A stretch of 64,000 nt of DNA from an uncultured Clostridia bacterium (GTDB lineage Bacteria > Bacillota > Clostridia > UMGS1883): assembly GCA_934454525.1 (NCBI GenBank), contig CAKSFM010000012.1, positions 28,513-92,512 of the forward strand. The letters run 5' to 3'. The notes under the pieces are model-generated. The model was not told where the DNA came from and searched no databases. It was given only the letters and a program-made list of their open reading frames with translations. Position 1 is the first letter of the stretch. Each line of letters begins with the position of its first letter. Below, piece by piece: positions 42,433-52,392 of this stretch. The translations under genes and the position numbers were made by a program.

Positions 42433-42648
42433 ATGAAAGCAAACTTTAAAATTGAAATAGTGACGGATTATATAAAGCTTGACCAGGCACTGAAATTCTG
42501 CGGAATTGCTGCAAGCGGAAGCGAGGCAAAGGAGATAATTTCGTCTGGTGAGGTTTATATAAACGGAGCAAGCGAAACAAGGCGCGGAAAAAAGCTTTAT
42601 AAAGGTGATAAATTCACTGTTTACGAAAAGGAATATGAAATAGAATGA
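42433..42648 (+). CDS. yaaA: S4-domain RNA-binding protein YaaA/RlbA
   Basis: A 71-residue protein that is essentially one S4 domain (IKLDQALKFCGIAASGSEAKEIISSGEVYINGASETRRGKKL spans most of it). Such proteins bind structured RNA and are conserved between dnaN and recF in Firmicutes; the precise role is unsettled. The stop overlaps the recF ATG by 4 bases, so translation is coupled. Confidence 0.9.
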   Translation: MKANFKIEIVTDYIKLDQALKFCGIAASGSEAKEIISSGEVYINGASETRRGKKLYKGDKFTVYEKEYEIE

Positions 42649-43697
42649 AAGCAAAAAAGCTTGAGCTTCGGAATTTCAGAAATTATTCCTCCGAGCAGAT
42701 TGATTTTTGTGACAGTATAAATATAATCTGCGGTGACAACGGAATGGGAAAAACAAATATTGCCGAAGCGGTTTACTATTTTTCGCATGGGAGAAGCTTC
42801 AGAAGCAACGGCAGGGAAATAATAAAGGACGGCGAGGAAAAGGCAAAAATCAGACTGCTGTTTGAATGCGGGGAAAGAAAATTTGACGGCGAAATAAGGT
42901 TTTTCGGCGGAAAAAAGAAAGAGATACTGCTTAATGAAATAGAACTTAAGAAAACAAGTCAGCTGCTCGGAAATTTTATATGCGTTCTTTTCACGCCGGA
43001 TGAGCTTAATATTGTTAAAGGTATGCCGGAAATGCGGAGAAAATTCTGCGACAGTGCAATAATGCCGCTGCGCCCCAATTATATAAGGGATCTTATAATA
43101 TACAGAACGGTTGTAAGTCAGAAAACAGCTCTTCTGAAAGCCGGGAAATATGAAACGCTTTCTGTGTGGAATGAAAAAATGGTTGAAAGCGGGATGCGGA
43201 TAATAAATATGCGGCGCAGCTATATAGATAAAATTAATAAGACCGCACGTGAAATGCAAAAGGATATATCTGCCGGAAGAGAAATTCTGGACATAAAATA
43301 TTCTCCGTCCGTTCCCGATGAGGAAAGCTTCAGGAGAAGGCTCGAAGCGTCATCGGAAAAGGAAAAGGAGAACAGAATGTGCCTGTGCGGACCGCACCGT
43401 GATGATATAAGCTTTGAAATAAACGGGAAAGCGGCAAAAAGCTATGCAAGCCAGGGGCAGATAAGAACTGCCGTTTTGTGCTTAAAATCGGCACAGATGG
43501 ATATAATAAAGGAAGAAACAGGAAAATATCCGGTTTTGCTCCTCGATGATATATTGAGCGAGCTTGATAAGAAAAGGCGGGATTTTCTTATATCGGAAAT
43601 ACGCGGCAAACAGGTTATTATAACCTGCACTGATATTGATTTTGAAGCCGCAGGAGCAAATATTATAAAAATTAAAGACGGAAAAGCTGTAAGGTGA
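42645..43697 (+). CDS. recF: DNA replication and repair protein RecF
   Basis: A 350-residue SMC-like ATPase: Walker A GDNGMGKTNIAEAVYYFSHG near residue 32, ABC signature region SYASQGQIRTAVLCLKSAQ, Walker B PVLLLDDILSELD, and a D-loop following. It supports RecA loading at gaps and stalled forks. It overlaps yaaA by 4 bases and is followed by remB after 4 bases, so it is part of one transcript. Confidence 0.96.
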   Translation: MKAKKLELRNFRNYSSEQIDFCDSINIICGDNGMGKTNIAEAVYYFSHGRSFRSNGREIIKDGEEKAKIRLLFECGERKFDGEIRFFGGKKKEILLNEIELKKTSQLLGNFICVLFTPDELNIVKGMPEMRRKFCDSAIMPLRPNYIRDLIIYRTVVSQKTALLKAGKYETLSVWNEKMVESGMRIINMRRSYIDKINKTAREMQKDISAGREILDIKYSPSVPDEESFRRRLEASSEKEKENRMCLCGPHRDDISFEINGKAAKSYASQGQIRTAVLCLKSAQMDIIKEETGKYPVLLLDDILSELDKKRRDFLISEIRGKQVIITCTDIDFEAAGANIIKIKDGKAVR

Positions 43698-43701
43698 TAA
43701 A

Positions 43702-43974
43702 ATGTATCTGCATATCGGAGGAAAAAAATTACTCAGTAAAAACGATATAGTTGCCGTTTTGGATATGGAAACCACTTCCGTAAGCAAAAAAACAAGGGAA
43801 TTTCTCAGAAGCAGCGATAAAAAAGGAGAGGTAATCAATGTTTCGGAGGAAATTCCGAAAACATATATAGTTTGTGAGAAGAAAAAAGAAAAAAAGGTTT
43901 ATATATCACAGTTATCTTCACAGACGTTATATAAGAGAGCAGAAAGGAATGAAGAATTTGGAACAGAAAACTAA
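43702..43974 (+). CDS. remB: RemB-type (DUF370) regulator
   Basis: A 90-residue protein of the extracellular-matrix-regulator RemA/RemB family, recognised from the start MYLHIGGKKLLSKNDIVAVLDMETTS and its place between recF and gyrB. RemA forms DNA-binding rings in Bacillus; RemB is a paralogue with an unclear role. This copy has a longer basic tail (CEKKKEKKVYISQLSSQTLYK). Its end overlaps the gyrB start by about 17-26 bases. Confidence 0.88.
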   Translation: MYLHIGGKKLLSKNDIVAVLDMETTSVSKKTREFLRSSDKKGEVINVSEEIPKTYIVCEKKKEKKVYISQLSSQTLYKRAERNEEFGTEN

Positions 43975-45883
43975 TGTTGCCTATGACGAAAACCAAATAC
44001 AGGTACTTGAGGGTCTTGAAGCCGTTAGAAAGCGTCCGGGAATGTACATCGGTTCAACCGGAGAGAACGGACTTCACCATCTTGTATACGAAATAGTAGA
44101 CAACAGTATTGATGAGGCGCTTGCCGGCTACTGCACTCACATAGAGGTTGAAATAGGTGAAGATAATACTGTTAAAGTTACGGATAACGGCCGCGGTATT
44201 CCGACGGGAATTCATCCGAAAATGGGAATCGCAACCGTTGAGGTAATATTTACGATTCTTCATGCCGGCGGTAAATTCGGCGGCGGCGGATATAAGGTTT
44301 CCGGCGGACTGCACGGCGTTGGCGCCAGTGTTGTAAACGCACTCAGCGAATGGCTTGAGGTGTGGGTGCATGACGGAAAAAATGTGTACTATCAGAAATA
44401 TGAGCGCGGAAAGAGCGATGGTGACCTTAAAATAATAGGAGAAACCGATCAGACCGGAACAATCGTAAAATTCAAGCCGGACGGTGAAATTTTCAGTACG
44501 CTTGTTTTTGATTATGACACACTTCTGCGCCGCTTGCGTGAGCAGGCATTCTTAAACAGGGGAATAAGAATCACGCTTACCGATAAGCGCGATGACGGCA
44601 GGGAAAACAGCCTTCACTATGAGGGCGGAATATGCTCTTTCGTTGAATATATTAATAAAAATAAAGAGGTTCTGCACAGCGATGTTATATATCTGCACAG
44701 CGAAAAAGAAGATATGAACGTTGAAATCGCAATGCAGTATAACAATGACTATAATGAGTCGATTGTTTCATTTGCCAATAATATTCACACAACCGAGGGC
44801 GGATATCACGAAACGGGATTTAAAAATGCTCTCACAAAAATAATGAATGATTATGCGAGAAAGTATAATATTCTTAAAGAAAGCGATAAAAAGCTTTCGG
44901 GTGAGGATGTTCGCGAGGGTCTTACGGCGGTTATAAGCGTTAAAATAAAAGAAGCTCAGTTTGAGGGACAGACAAAAACAAAGCTCGGAAACATTGAAGT
45001 CAGGGGATTGGTCGAGGGAGCTATGAATGAAACTCTGACGGCTTATTTTGAGGAAAATCCGTCTGTTGCAAGAACTATTATCGATAAAGCGCTGACGGCA
45101 AACAGAGCGCGTGAGGCAGCTCGAAAAGCACGTGAGATGACGCGCAGAAAATCGGCGCTTGAAAATACAACGCTTCCCGGAAAGCTTGCCGACTGCATTG
45201 AAAAGGGCATTGCAAGGACAGAAATATATATCGTCGAGGGTGATTCCGCAGGAGGCAGCGCAAAACAGGGAAGAGACAGAAACTTCCAGGCAATTCTTCC
45301 GCTTTGGGGAAAAATGCTGAATGTTGAAAAGGCAAGAATTGACAGAGTTTACGGAAACGATAAGCTCACTCCCGTTATAACCGCGATCGGAACGGGAATA
45401 GGCGATGAATTTGATATAGAAAAGCTCCGTTACGGAAAAATAGTTATCATGGCGGATGCCGATGTCGACGGAAGCCACATCAGAACACTTCTTCTGACAT
45501 TTTTCTTCAGATATATGCGTCCGCTTATTGAACAGGGTCATGTTTTTCTCGCACAGCCGCCGCTTTTTAAAGTAAAAAGAGGGCAGACGGAGAAATATGC
45601 CTATAATGACGGCGATATGGACAGAATTATGCGTGAATTCCGCGAAAAGTACGGAGAGGACGTTAAGGTTGACGTTCAGCGATACAAAGGTCTTGGTGAA
45701 ATGGATGCTGAACAGCTTTGGGAAACAACAATGAATCCGGAAACAAGAATTTTCCTGAGAGTTACTCTTGAAGATGCAATGCATGCCGATGAAATTTTCA
45801 CAATTCTTATGGGCGATAAGGTTGAGCCGCGCCGTGAATTTATAGAGCAGAACGCGAAAAACGTTAAAAATCTTGATATATAA
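43949..45883 (+). CDS. gyrB: DNA gyrase subunit B
   Basis: A 644-residue type II topoisomerase ATPase subunit: GHKL ATPase (EIVDNSIDEALAGY; GRGIPTGIHPK; GGKFGGGGYKVSGGLHGVGAS), transducer domain, Toprim domain (EGDSAGGSAKQGRD; ADADVDGSHIRTLLLTFFFR) and C-terminal GyrA-interacting part (QRYKGLGEMD). The start is either ATG 43949, whose upstream AAAGGA is too close, or TTG 43958, eight bases from it. Both lie inside the remB end. gyrA follows after 12 bases. Confidence 0.97.
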   Translation: MKNLEQKTNVAYDENQIQVLEGLEAVRKRPGMYIGSTGENGLHHLVYEIVDNSIDEALAGYCTHIEVEIGEDNTVKVTDNGRGIPTGIHPKMGIATVEVIFTILHAGGKFGGGGYKVSGGLHGVGASVVNALSEWLEVWVHDGKNVYYQKYERGKSDGDLKIIGETDQTGTIVKFKPDGEIFSTLVFDYDTLLRRLREQAFLNRGIRITLTDKRDDGRENSLHYEGGICSFVEYINKNKEVLHSDVIYLHSEKEDMNVEIAMQYNNDYNESIVSFANNIHTTEGGYHETGFKNALTKIMNDYARKYNILKESDKKLSGEDVREGLTAVISVKIKEAQFEGQTKTKLGNIEVRGLVEGAMNETLTAYFEENPSVARTIIDKALTANRAREAARKAREMTRRKSALENTTLPGKLADCIEKGIARTEIYIVEGDSAGGSAKQGRDRNFQAILPLWGKMLNVEKARIDRVYGNDKLTPVITAIGTGIGDEFDIEKLRYGKIVIMADADVDGSHIRTLLLTFFFRYMRPLIEQGHVFLAQPPLFKVKRGQTEKYAYNDGDMDRIMREFREKYGEDVKVDVQRYKGLGEMDAEQLWETTMNPETRIFLRVTLEDAMHADEIFTILMGDKVEPRREFIEQNAKNVKNLDI

Positions 45884-45895
45884 GGAGGTTTTACA

Positions 45896-48418
45896 ATGGC
45901 GAATAAAGAAACGGGACACATTGCTAAAACCGATGTTGTCGAAAATATAGTTGATGTTGAGCTTGTAAAAGAAATGAAAACCTCCTACATAGATTATGCT
46001 ATGAGTGTTATCGTTTCAAGAGCGCTCCCCGATGTGCGTGACGGATTAAAACCCGTTCACAGAAGAATACTTTATACAATGTATCAGGCAGGATATACTC
46101 CCGATAAGCCGTACAAAAAGTGTGCGGCGACCGTCGGTGATGTTCTCGGTAAATATCATCCGCACGGTGACGCCGCGGTTTACGATTCAATGGTTAGAAT
46201 GGCGCAGGACTTCTCGCTGCGTTATCCGCTTGTTGACGGTCACGGAAACTTCGGAAGCGTGGACGGAGATCCGCCGGCTGCTTATCGTTACACAGAGTCG
46301 AGAATGAGCAAAATTGCTCTTGAAGCTCTCCGCGATATTGAAAAAGACACTGTTGATTTTACACCGAACTATGATGAAAGTCTGAAAGAACCTGTTGTTC
46401 TTCCGTCCAAGCTGCCGCAGCTTCTGATAAACGGCAGCAGCGGTATCGCCGTCGGAATGGCAACAAATATTCCGCCGCATAACCTTTCGGAGGTAATTGA
46501 CGGAATAATTGCGCTTGCCGATAACAGAGATATATCCGTTGACGAACTTATAAATTATATAAAAGGACCGGATTTCCCGACAGCCGGAATAATAATGGGA
46601 AGAAGCGGCATAAGGGCGGCATATCACACAGGGCGCGGAAAAATCCTGATGCGCGCACGTGCCGAAATTGAGGGGGAAGAGGGCGAAAAGCAGAGAATTA
46701 TCGTAACCGAGCTTCCTTATCAGGTAAATAAGGCTCGCCTTGTTGAAAAAATTGCCGAGCTTGTGCATGAAAAGAGAATTGAGGGAATAAAGGATCTGCG
46801 CGATGAATCCGACCGCAGAGGTATGAGAATAGTAATAGAGATTAAAAAGGACGCAAATGCAAATATCGTTCTTAATCATCTCTATAAAAATACGCAGATG
46901 CAGGAAACTTTCGGCGTTATTATGCTTGCTCTTGTTGAAAATCAGCCGAAAATTCTTAATCTTAAAGAGGTTCTGGAAAATTACCTGAAATTCCAGGAAG
47001 ATGTTATCACCCGCAGAACAAGGTTTGACCTTAAAAAAGCGCAGGCGCGCGCCCATATTGTTGAAGGTTTGCTTATCGCACTTGAAAATATTGACGCAGT
47101 TATAAAAACAATCCGTTCAAGCTATGACAATGCTAAGATAAATCTTATGAATGAGTTTAATCTTACCGATATTCAGGCGCAGGCAATCCTCGATATGAGG
47201 CTTGCAAGACTGCAGGGTCTGGAAAAAGAAAAGCTTGACGAAGAGTATAATGAGCTTCTTTCAAAGATAAAATATTATAATGAGGTTCTTAATGATGAGA
47301 GCATGGTGCTCGGCATAATCAAGGAGGAATTGCTTGTTATAAAAGAGAAGTTCGGCGATGAAAGAAGAACGGAAATTACAAATGTTGTCGATGAAATAGA
47401 CATAGAGGATCTTATTGAGGAAGAAGAAAACGTAATCACTCTCACTCATTTCGGATATATCAAGCGTATGCCGACATCGACATATACAAGTCAGCGCCGC
47501 GGAGGAAAGGGAATAAAAGGACTTTCAACGCGCGAGGAGGATTTTGTTGAGCATATTATTGTCGGTTCAACGCATGACACGCTTCTTTTCTTCACAACGC
47601 GCGGAAGGATGTACCGCCTGAAGGCATATCAGCTTCCCGAAGCAGGCAGGCAGGCTAAAGGCAGTGCAGTTATAAATCTTCTGCCGATAGAAAAGGATGA
47701 AAAAATAACGGCTGTTATCCCGATCCGCGAATTTGAAGAAGATAAATATCTTGTAATGTGTACGAAAAAGGGAATAATAAAGAAAACATCCCTTTCGGAT
47801 TACAATTCGATAAGAAAAGGCGGTCTGATTGCAATTTCACTTGATGATGATGATGAGCTTATCAAGGTTGAACGCACGGACGGAAGCAACGAAATAATTG
47901 TTGCAACGAATAAAGGCATGGCAATCAGATTCAGTGAGCAGAATGTCCGCCCGATGGGCCGCGTAACGCGCGGCGTTAAGGCAATAACACTGCGCGATGA
48001 CGATTATGTTATAGGTATGTGTATCCCGACTGATGGCTTTGAACTTCTTGCCGTAACGGAAAACGGATACGGAAAGAGAACATCGCTTTCGGAATACCGC
48101 GTTCAGACGCGCGGCGGTATCGGAATAAAAACTTATAAGTGCAGCGAGGTTACGGGAAATGTTGTCGGGATTTATTCTGTTGATGACAGTGAGGATATAA
48201 TTCTTATAACATCCGAGGGAATTATAATAAGAATTTCAGCGGCGGATATCAGGACAATCGGAAGAACAACAAAAGGCGTTCGTCTGATGCGGCTTGACGA
48301 TGGGGTTAAGGTTGTTTCAATGGGAAAAACCGAGCACGAGGAAAAAGAGGATGAAGAATCCGGAAATGCAGAGTCTGAAACCGAGGAAAGCGCAGAATCT
48401 GCCGAAAGCGAAGAATAA
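45896..48418 (+). CDS. gyrA: DNA gyrase subunit A
   Basis: An 840-residue subunit: DNA-breakage domain with the active-site tyrosine in PPAAYRYTESRMSK, coiled-coil C-gate, and C-terminal beta-pinwheel with the GyrA box QRRGGKG that wraps DNA. It ends in an acidic Glu/Ser tail of about 28 residues (EESAESAESEE), which can modulate wrapping. The ATG at 45896 has AAGGAGG upstream. It completes the dnaA-gyrA rightward block. Confidence 0.98.
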   Translation: MANKETGHIAKTDVVENIVDVELVKEMKTSYIDYAMSVIVSRALPDVRDGLKPVHRRILYTMYQAGYTPDKPYKKCAATVGDVLGKYHPHGDAAVYDSMVRMAQDFSLRYPLVDGHGNFGSVDGDPPAAYRYTESRMSKIALEALRDIEKDTVDFTPNYDESLKEPVVLPSKLPQLLINGSSGIAVGMATNIPPHNLSEVIDGIIALADNRDISVDELINYIKGPDFPTAGIIMGRSGIRAAYHTGRGKILMRARAEIEGEEGEKQRIIVTELPYQVNKARLVEKIAELVHEKRIEGIKDLRDESDRRGMRIVIEIKKDANANIVLNHLYKNTQMQETFGVIMLALVENQPKILNLKEVLENYLKFQEDVITRRTRFDLKKAQARAHIVEGLLIALENIDAVIKTIRSSYDNAKINLMNEFNLTDIQAQAILDMRLARLQGLEKEKLDEEYNELLSKIKYYNEVLNDESMVLGIIKEELLVIKEKFGDERRTEITNVVDEIDIEDLIEEEENVITLTHFGYIKRMPTSTYTSQRRGGKGIKGLSTREEDFVEHIIVGSTHDTLLFFTTRGRMYRLKAYQLPEAGRQAKGSAVINLLPIEKDEKITAVIPIREFEEDKYLVMCTKKGIIKKTSLSDYNSIRKGGLIAISLDDDDELIKVERTDGSNEIIVATNKGMAIRFSEQNVRPMGRVTRGVKAITLRDDDYVIGMCIPTDGFELLAVTENGYGKRTSLSEYRVQTRGGIGIKTYKCSEVTGNVVGIYSVDDSEDIILITSEGIIIRISAADIRTIGRTTKGVRLMRLDDGVKVVSMGKTEHEEKEDEESGNAESETEESAESAESEE

Positions 48419-48443
48419 TATATTCCGACAGGAGTGATTTTGA

Positions 48444-49307
48444 ATGGATGAACATAACGATAAATCAAAAACTGTTGAATTTAAACCCGTGAGGGAAGAA
48501 GAAGCCTATACTGAAAAACAGCCGGTCAGCCGAACCGAGAGCGATCGCTACAGCGAGGCACGGCGAACCTCTGTGCCATCCGATGAAGAGTATGACAATT
48601 ACGAGAATGACGGAGAGGAAGAACAGAGCAGCAAAAAGCTTGTGTGGATTGCAGCTTCACTTGCGGCAGCACTTATCGTGATAATAATTGCCGGAATTAT
48701 AATTATAAATAACGGCGGTATTGGGAAAAAGCCTGAAAACAACACTGATATAACTGACAGCCTTGATAAAAACACCGTTGAGGACGACAATTCCGAAAAA
48801 AATGATAATAATGTTGTCAGCGATAAAAATGACAGCGCTGAAAAAAAGGAAAAAACCGCTAAATGCAGCGTTGTGTTTTACGGTGACAGCGTTGTGAACC
48901 GCGGAGATTATTATTATATCAAGGCGGATATGTATGACAACAGCTTTAAAAAAACCGAAAGCAGAAAAATCCTTATTAATTCATCGTCTGTAATAAAAGA
49001 AAACGGTAAAAGAATCACAGCGGACGCGCTTGCGTATATTGTTGAGCAATTTTCCGGCGAAATGATTATTTTTGACGGTGAGATAAGGGAGGATGACGGA
49101 TTTGCCGTTTCACTTTCATTCAGCGGAAGCTTTAAGGAAGAAATGAAAGATGGAGAAACCGTTCCTGCCGAAGATGAAAGTCCGGATAAAAATGATGATG
49201 AAACAAACACCCCCGAACCCTCAGGCAGCGATAACGGGTCGGTTGATTTACCGGAAGAAAATGAAAATGACAGTGATAATATTTTAAACCAAACTCAGAA
49301 TCAGTGA
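48444..49307 (+). CDS. Single-pass membrane protein with acidic extracellular region, unknown function
   Basis: Not recognised. The 287-residue product has a charged N-terminal cytoplasmic part (about 1-65), one transmembrane helix (LVWIAASLAAALIVIIIAGI, about 68-90), and an Asp/Asn/Glu/Lys-rich outer part. A small folded segment (about 135-235; CSVVFYGDSVVNRGDYYYIK) is followed by a disordered acidic tail. The ATG at 48444 has AGGAGTG. It follows gyrA by 25 bases and may be co-transcribed, but the position need not imply a link to gyrase. A terminator follows. Confidence 0.75.
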   Translation: MDEHNDKSKTVEFKPVREEEAYTEKQPVSRTESDRYSEARRTSVPSDEEYDNYENDGEEEQSSKKLVWIAASLAAALIVIIIAGIIIINNGGIGKKPENNTDITDSLDKNTVEDDNSEKNDNNVVSDKNDSAEKKEKTAKCSVVFYGDSVVNRGDYYYIKADMYDNSFKKTESRKILINSSSVIKENGKRITADALAYIVEQFSGEMIIFDGEIREDDGFAVSLSFSGSFKEEMKDGETVPAEDESPDKNDDETNTPEPSGSDNGSVDLPEENENDSDNILNQTQNQ

Positions 49308-49347
49308 AAAAACTGCGGCAAAGCAATTGTGTTTTGCCGCAGTTTCT
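49308..49347 (+). terminator. Terminator after the gyrA-distal membrane-protein gene
   Basis: AAACTGCGGCAAA pairs with TTTTGCCGCAGTTT around a short loop. The GCGGCAAA core resembles those at 11.63 and 15.44 kb. Confidence 0.8.
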
Positions 49348-49356
49348 TCACTTGAT

Positions 49357-49385
49357 TTGACAAATAAAAAAATATGTTGTAAAAT
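49357..49385 (+). promoter_or_regulatory. Promoter of the LRR/stalk protein gene
   Basis: -35 TTGACA (49357-49362), 17-bp spacer, -10 TAAAAT (49380-49385). Confidence 0.75.
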
Positions 49386-49406
49386 ATCATCTTGGGAGAT
49401 GATAGC

Positions 49407-50822
49407 GTGAAAAAATTTTTTAGTTTGATTATAACGGCAGCAATGCTGATATGTATGCAGTCCGCTTCTTTTGCGGCGGCAAGAATACCCGTATATCGCG
49501 CGAACGGAGCAATTTTCTTTTTTGATAAGGCAAGCGGCAGGATAAGCGGTTTTGCAGGTGAGCCTAAGGATTTGATAATTCCATCCTCGCTCGGCGGTTA
49601 CAAGGTGACATCTATAGGGCAAAATGCGTTCGGCGGCTGCAAAACGCTGCAAACTCTTTCAATTCCGGAGGGGGTTTCAACAATTGAAGCAAATGCGTTT
49701 GTAAACTGCGCAAATCTCAGAAGCGTTGAAATTCCGTCAACCGTCACTTATATTGGCGACAGCGCGTTTGTCGGATGCAGCTCGCTCACAAACGTGATTT
49801 TCAAGGGTTTTCTTGAAAATATTGAACCGAACGCTTTTTACGGAACACCTTGGCTTACGGGGTCAACGGCGGAATTTGTTGCACTCGGCGGAACAACTCT
49901 TATAAAATACAACGGCAGTGCGGAAACGGTTTATGTTCCGCAGGGAATAAAATATATTGAGCAGAATGCATTTGCATATAACAACACCGTAAAGGAAATC
50001 GTTCTTCCCGAGGGAACGGTAAAAATCGGCGCCAATGCATTCGTTCACTGCAATAATCTTGAAAGAATATATATTCCGTCAACCGTTTCATTTATAGGAA
50101 CAGGCGCGTTTGACGATACAAAATGGCTGAAAAATCAGACAAGCGATTTTGTTTGCGTGAACGGTATGCTCGTATATTACGGCGGAAGCGATTCGCATGT
50201 TGAAGTTCCATCGGGAATAAAGGGAATAAGCGGCGGCGCATTTCTCGGAAACGAATATGTCAGAAGTGTGCAGCTTCCGGACGGAGTTATGTATATTGAT
50301 GAAATGGCATTCGGCAGCTGCAAAAGTCTTGTGAGGGTTAATATTCCCTATACGGTTGAAATGATTGACGATTTTGCATTTTCAGGCAGCACCCTGCTGA
50401 CTCTTTTCAGCGGGGAAGGAAGCTATGCCCAGCGCTACTGCGCTGCGAACGGAATAAATTTCAGCACGGATGTTTATGTCCGTATAAACGGCGAAATGAT
50501 GAATTTTGACAGCGCTCCGGCAATAATAAAATACGAAAGAACTTTTATTCCTTTCCGCGCAGTGTTTGAAAAACTCGGCTATGAGGTTTCATGGAATGCC
50601 GCAGATGGGTCTGTAACGGCAAAAAACGATGAATATGAGGTTACCGTTTATCCGGACGGAGTGATAAAATCAAACGGAACAGCTCTTCCGACGGTTGCTC
50701 CGCCGGTTTATCTCAACGGCTCGGCGCTCGTATCGGTAAGAGTTGTTGCCGAGGGAATAAATGCCGCGGTTGATTGGAATGAAACGGCAAGGGTTGTAAA
50801 TATAATAAAAACAAAGGAATAA
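49407..50822 (+). CDS. Secreted BspA-like LRR protein with copper-amine-oxidase-N (stalk) domain
   Basis: A 471-residue exported protein: signal peptide about 1-24 (ending SFAAA); six or more BspA-type leucine-rich repeats (units such as AFGGCKTLQTLSIPEGVSTI and AFVHCNNLERIYIPSTVSFI, about 50-350); and a C-terminal copper-amine-oxidase N-terminal-like domain (FIPFRAVFEKLGYEVSWN; VSVRVVAEGINAAVDWNE), common in clostridial wall proteins. Likely a surface adhesion or binding protein. I chose GTG 49407, eight bases from GGGAG; the ATG at 49392 overlaps that site. It has its own promoter and is followed by cls. Confidence 0.85.
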   Translation: MKKFFSLIITAAMLICMQSASFAAARIPVYRANGAIFFFDKASGRISGFAGEPKDLIIPSSLGGYKVTSIGQNAFGGCKTLQTLSIPEGVSTIEANAFVNCANLRSVEIPSTVTYIGDSAFVGCSSLTNVIFKGFLENIEPNAFYGTPWLTGSTAEFVALGGTTLIKYNGSAETVYVPQGIKYIEQNAFAYNNTVKEIVLPEGTVKIGANAFVHCNNLERIYIPSTVSFIGTGAFDDTKWLKNQTSDFVCVNGMLVYYGGSDSHVEVPSGIKGISGGAFLGNEYVRSVQLPDGVMYIDEMAFGSCKSLVRVNIPYTVEMIDDFAFSGSTLLTLFSGEGSYAQRYCAANGINFSTDVYVRINGEMMNFDSAPAIIKYERTFIPFRAVFEKLGYEVSWNAADGSVTAKNDEYEVTVYPDGVIKSNGTALPTVAPPVYLNGSALVSVRVVAEGINAAVDWNETARVVNIIKTKE

Positions 50823-50845
50823 AGGCTTCGGAACGGAGGAACGGT

Positions 50846-52381
50846 ATGCGTAAACTGTTAAAGGTGCTTTTCAGTCAGCTTGTTATAGTCAGCCTGCTGC
50901 TTGTGCTGCAGGTAGGGTTGATTATTGCCTTTTTCATGAGACTGAGCGGATATTTTATTTATATTGACCTTGTTCTCAAACTTATAAGCTTTATTGTTGT
51001 GGTTATTATAATGAACCGCCACTCAAACCCGATGTATAAACTGGCATGGGTTATTCCGATTCTTCTTTTTCCCGTTGTGGGCGGAATTTTTTACTTGTTT
51101 ATCATGGGGCAGACGCATACCAGACTTTTCTTTGCAAGAATGAAGAATCTTGAACTTAAGACAACACGGGATTATCGCCAGGACAGCTCCGTTTTTAAAG
51201 AAATAGAAGAAAAATTCCCCGAAAGAGCTTCAACCATAAAATATATCAACAATGTTTCGGGGATGGAGGCATACCGGTGCTGCGGCGCAAAATATTTTCC
51301 GCTCGGTGAAGATAAATGGCACACACTTCTCGATGAACTCGAAAAGGCGGAAAAATACATATTTATTGAGTATTTTATAATTAAAGAGGGAAAAATGTGG
51401 AACAGTATCCTTGAAATTCTCAAAAGAAAGGTTAAAGAGGGTGTTGATGTCCGCGTTATGTATGACGGAATGGGAAGTATGGTGCTTCTTCCGGCTAAAT
51501 ATCCGAAAAAGCTTGCGTCAATGGGAATAAAATGCCGTGTGTTCTGCCCGTTCACACCGTTTTTATCGGCGCTTCAGAATAACCGCGACCACAGAAAGGT
51601 TTTGGTTATAGACGGAAAAACAGCGTTCACCGGAGGAATAAACCTTTCCGATGAATATGTTAATATAGGCTATGAGCTGGGGCATTGGAAAGACACAGGC
51701 GTTATGATAAAGGGTCCGGCGGCATTTGCATTTACGAAAATGTTTCTTCAGATGTGGCATTGCCAAAGCAGGGAAAGCTTTAATATGTCGGATTACGAAC
51801 CTGAATTAACGGCTGAGGAGCTTGCGGCGGACGGCGGCTATGTTATGCCATACTATGATATTCCGCAGGACAAATACCAAACAGGCGAATTTATATATCT
51901 CGATATAATCAACAAGGCAAAAAAATATGTTCATATTACAACGCCGTACTTCATTCTTGACCATGAGATGGTGGTTGCGCTTACAAACGCGGCGACAAGC
52001 GGCGTTGACGTTAAAATTATCTGCCCGGCTGTTGCCGACCACTGGTACGCGCGCGCTGTGGCATACAGCTATTACAAGGAGCTAACGGAAGCAGGCGTCA
52101 AGCTTTATGAGTATACTCCCGGATTTATTCATGCAAAAAGCTTCTGCAGCGATGATGAAATCGCAGTTGTCGGAAGCATAAACCTTGATTACAGAAGCCT
52201 TTATCTTCACTTTGAGTGCGCGGCATGGTTTGCCGGAGCACCGATTGTAAAAGATGTTGTAAATGATTTTGACGCAACTATTAAAAAATGCCGCCCGATT
52301 ACGATAGAAGAATGTGAAAATATAAGCGCACCGCGCAAAATTCTGTATGCAATTCTGCGGATGTTTGCACCGCTTATGTAG
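50846..52381 (+). CDS. cls: Cardiolipin synthase
   Basis: A 511-residue phospholipase-D-family enzyme with two N-terminal transmembrane helices (about 5-65) followed by an arginine-rich region. The two HKD catalytic motifs are His249/Lys251 in NNRDHRKVLVIDG and His429/Lys431 in FIHAKSFCSDD. It makes cardiolipin from two phosphatidylglycerols at the membrane. The ATG at 50846 has CGGAGGAACGG. No partner genes are linked to it. Confidence 0.95.
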   Translation: MRKLLKVLFSQLVIVSLLLVLQVGLIIAFFMRLSGYFIYIDLVLKLISFIVVVIIMNRHSNPMYKLAWVIPILLFPVVGGIFYLFIMGQTHTRLFFARMKNLELKTTRDYRQDSSVFKEIEEKFPERASTIKYINNVSGMEAYRCCGAKYFPLGEDKWHTLLDELEKAEKYIFIEYFIIKEGKMWNSILEILKRKVKEGVDVRVMYDGMGSMVLLPAKYPKKLASMGIKCRVFCPFTPFLSALQNNRDHRKVLVIDGKTAFTGGINLSDEYVNIGYELGHWKDTGVMIKGPAAFAFTKMFLQMWHCQSRESFNMSDYEPELTAEELAADGGYVMPYYDIPQDKYQTGEFIYLDIINKAKKYVHITTPYFILDHEMVVALTNAATSGVDVKIICPAVADHWYARAVAYSYYKELTEAGVKLYEYTPGFIHAKSFCSDDEIAVVGSINLDYRSLYLHFECAAWFAGAPIVKDVVNDFDATIKKCRPITIEECENISAPRKILYAILRMFAPLM

Positions 52382-52392
52382 AAAGGAAGATA

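Noticed and set aside
44768..45919. 383-codon minus-strand ORF opposite gyrB
   Set aside because: It is antisense to the conserved gyrB coding region and has atypical Phe/Cys/Ser-rich composition, so a shadow frame.
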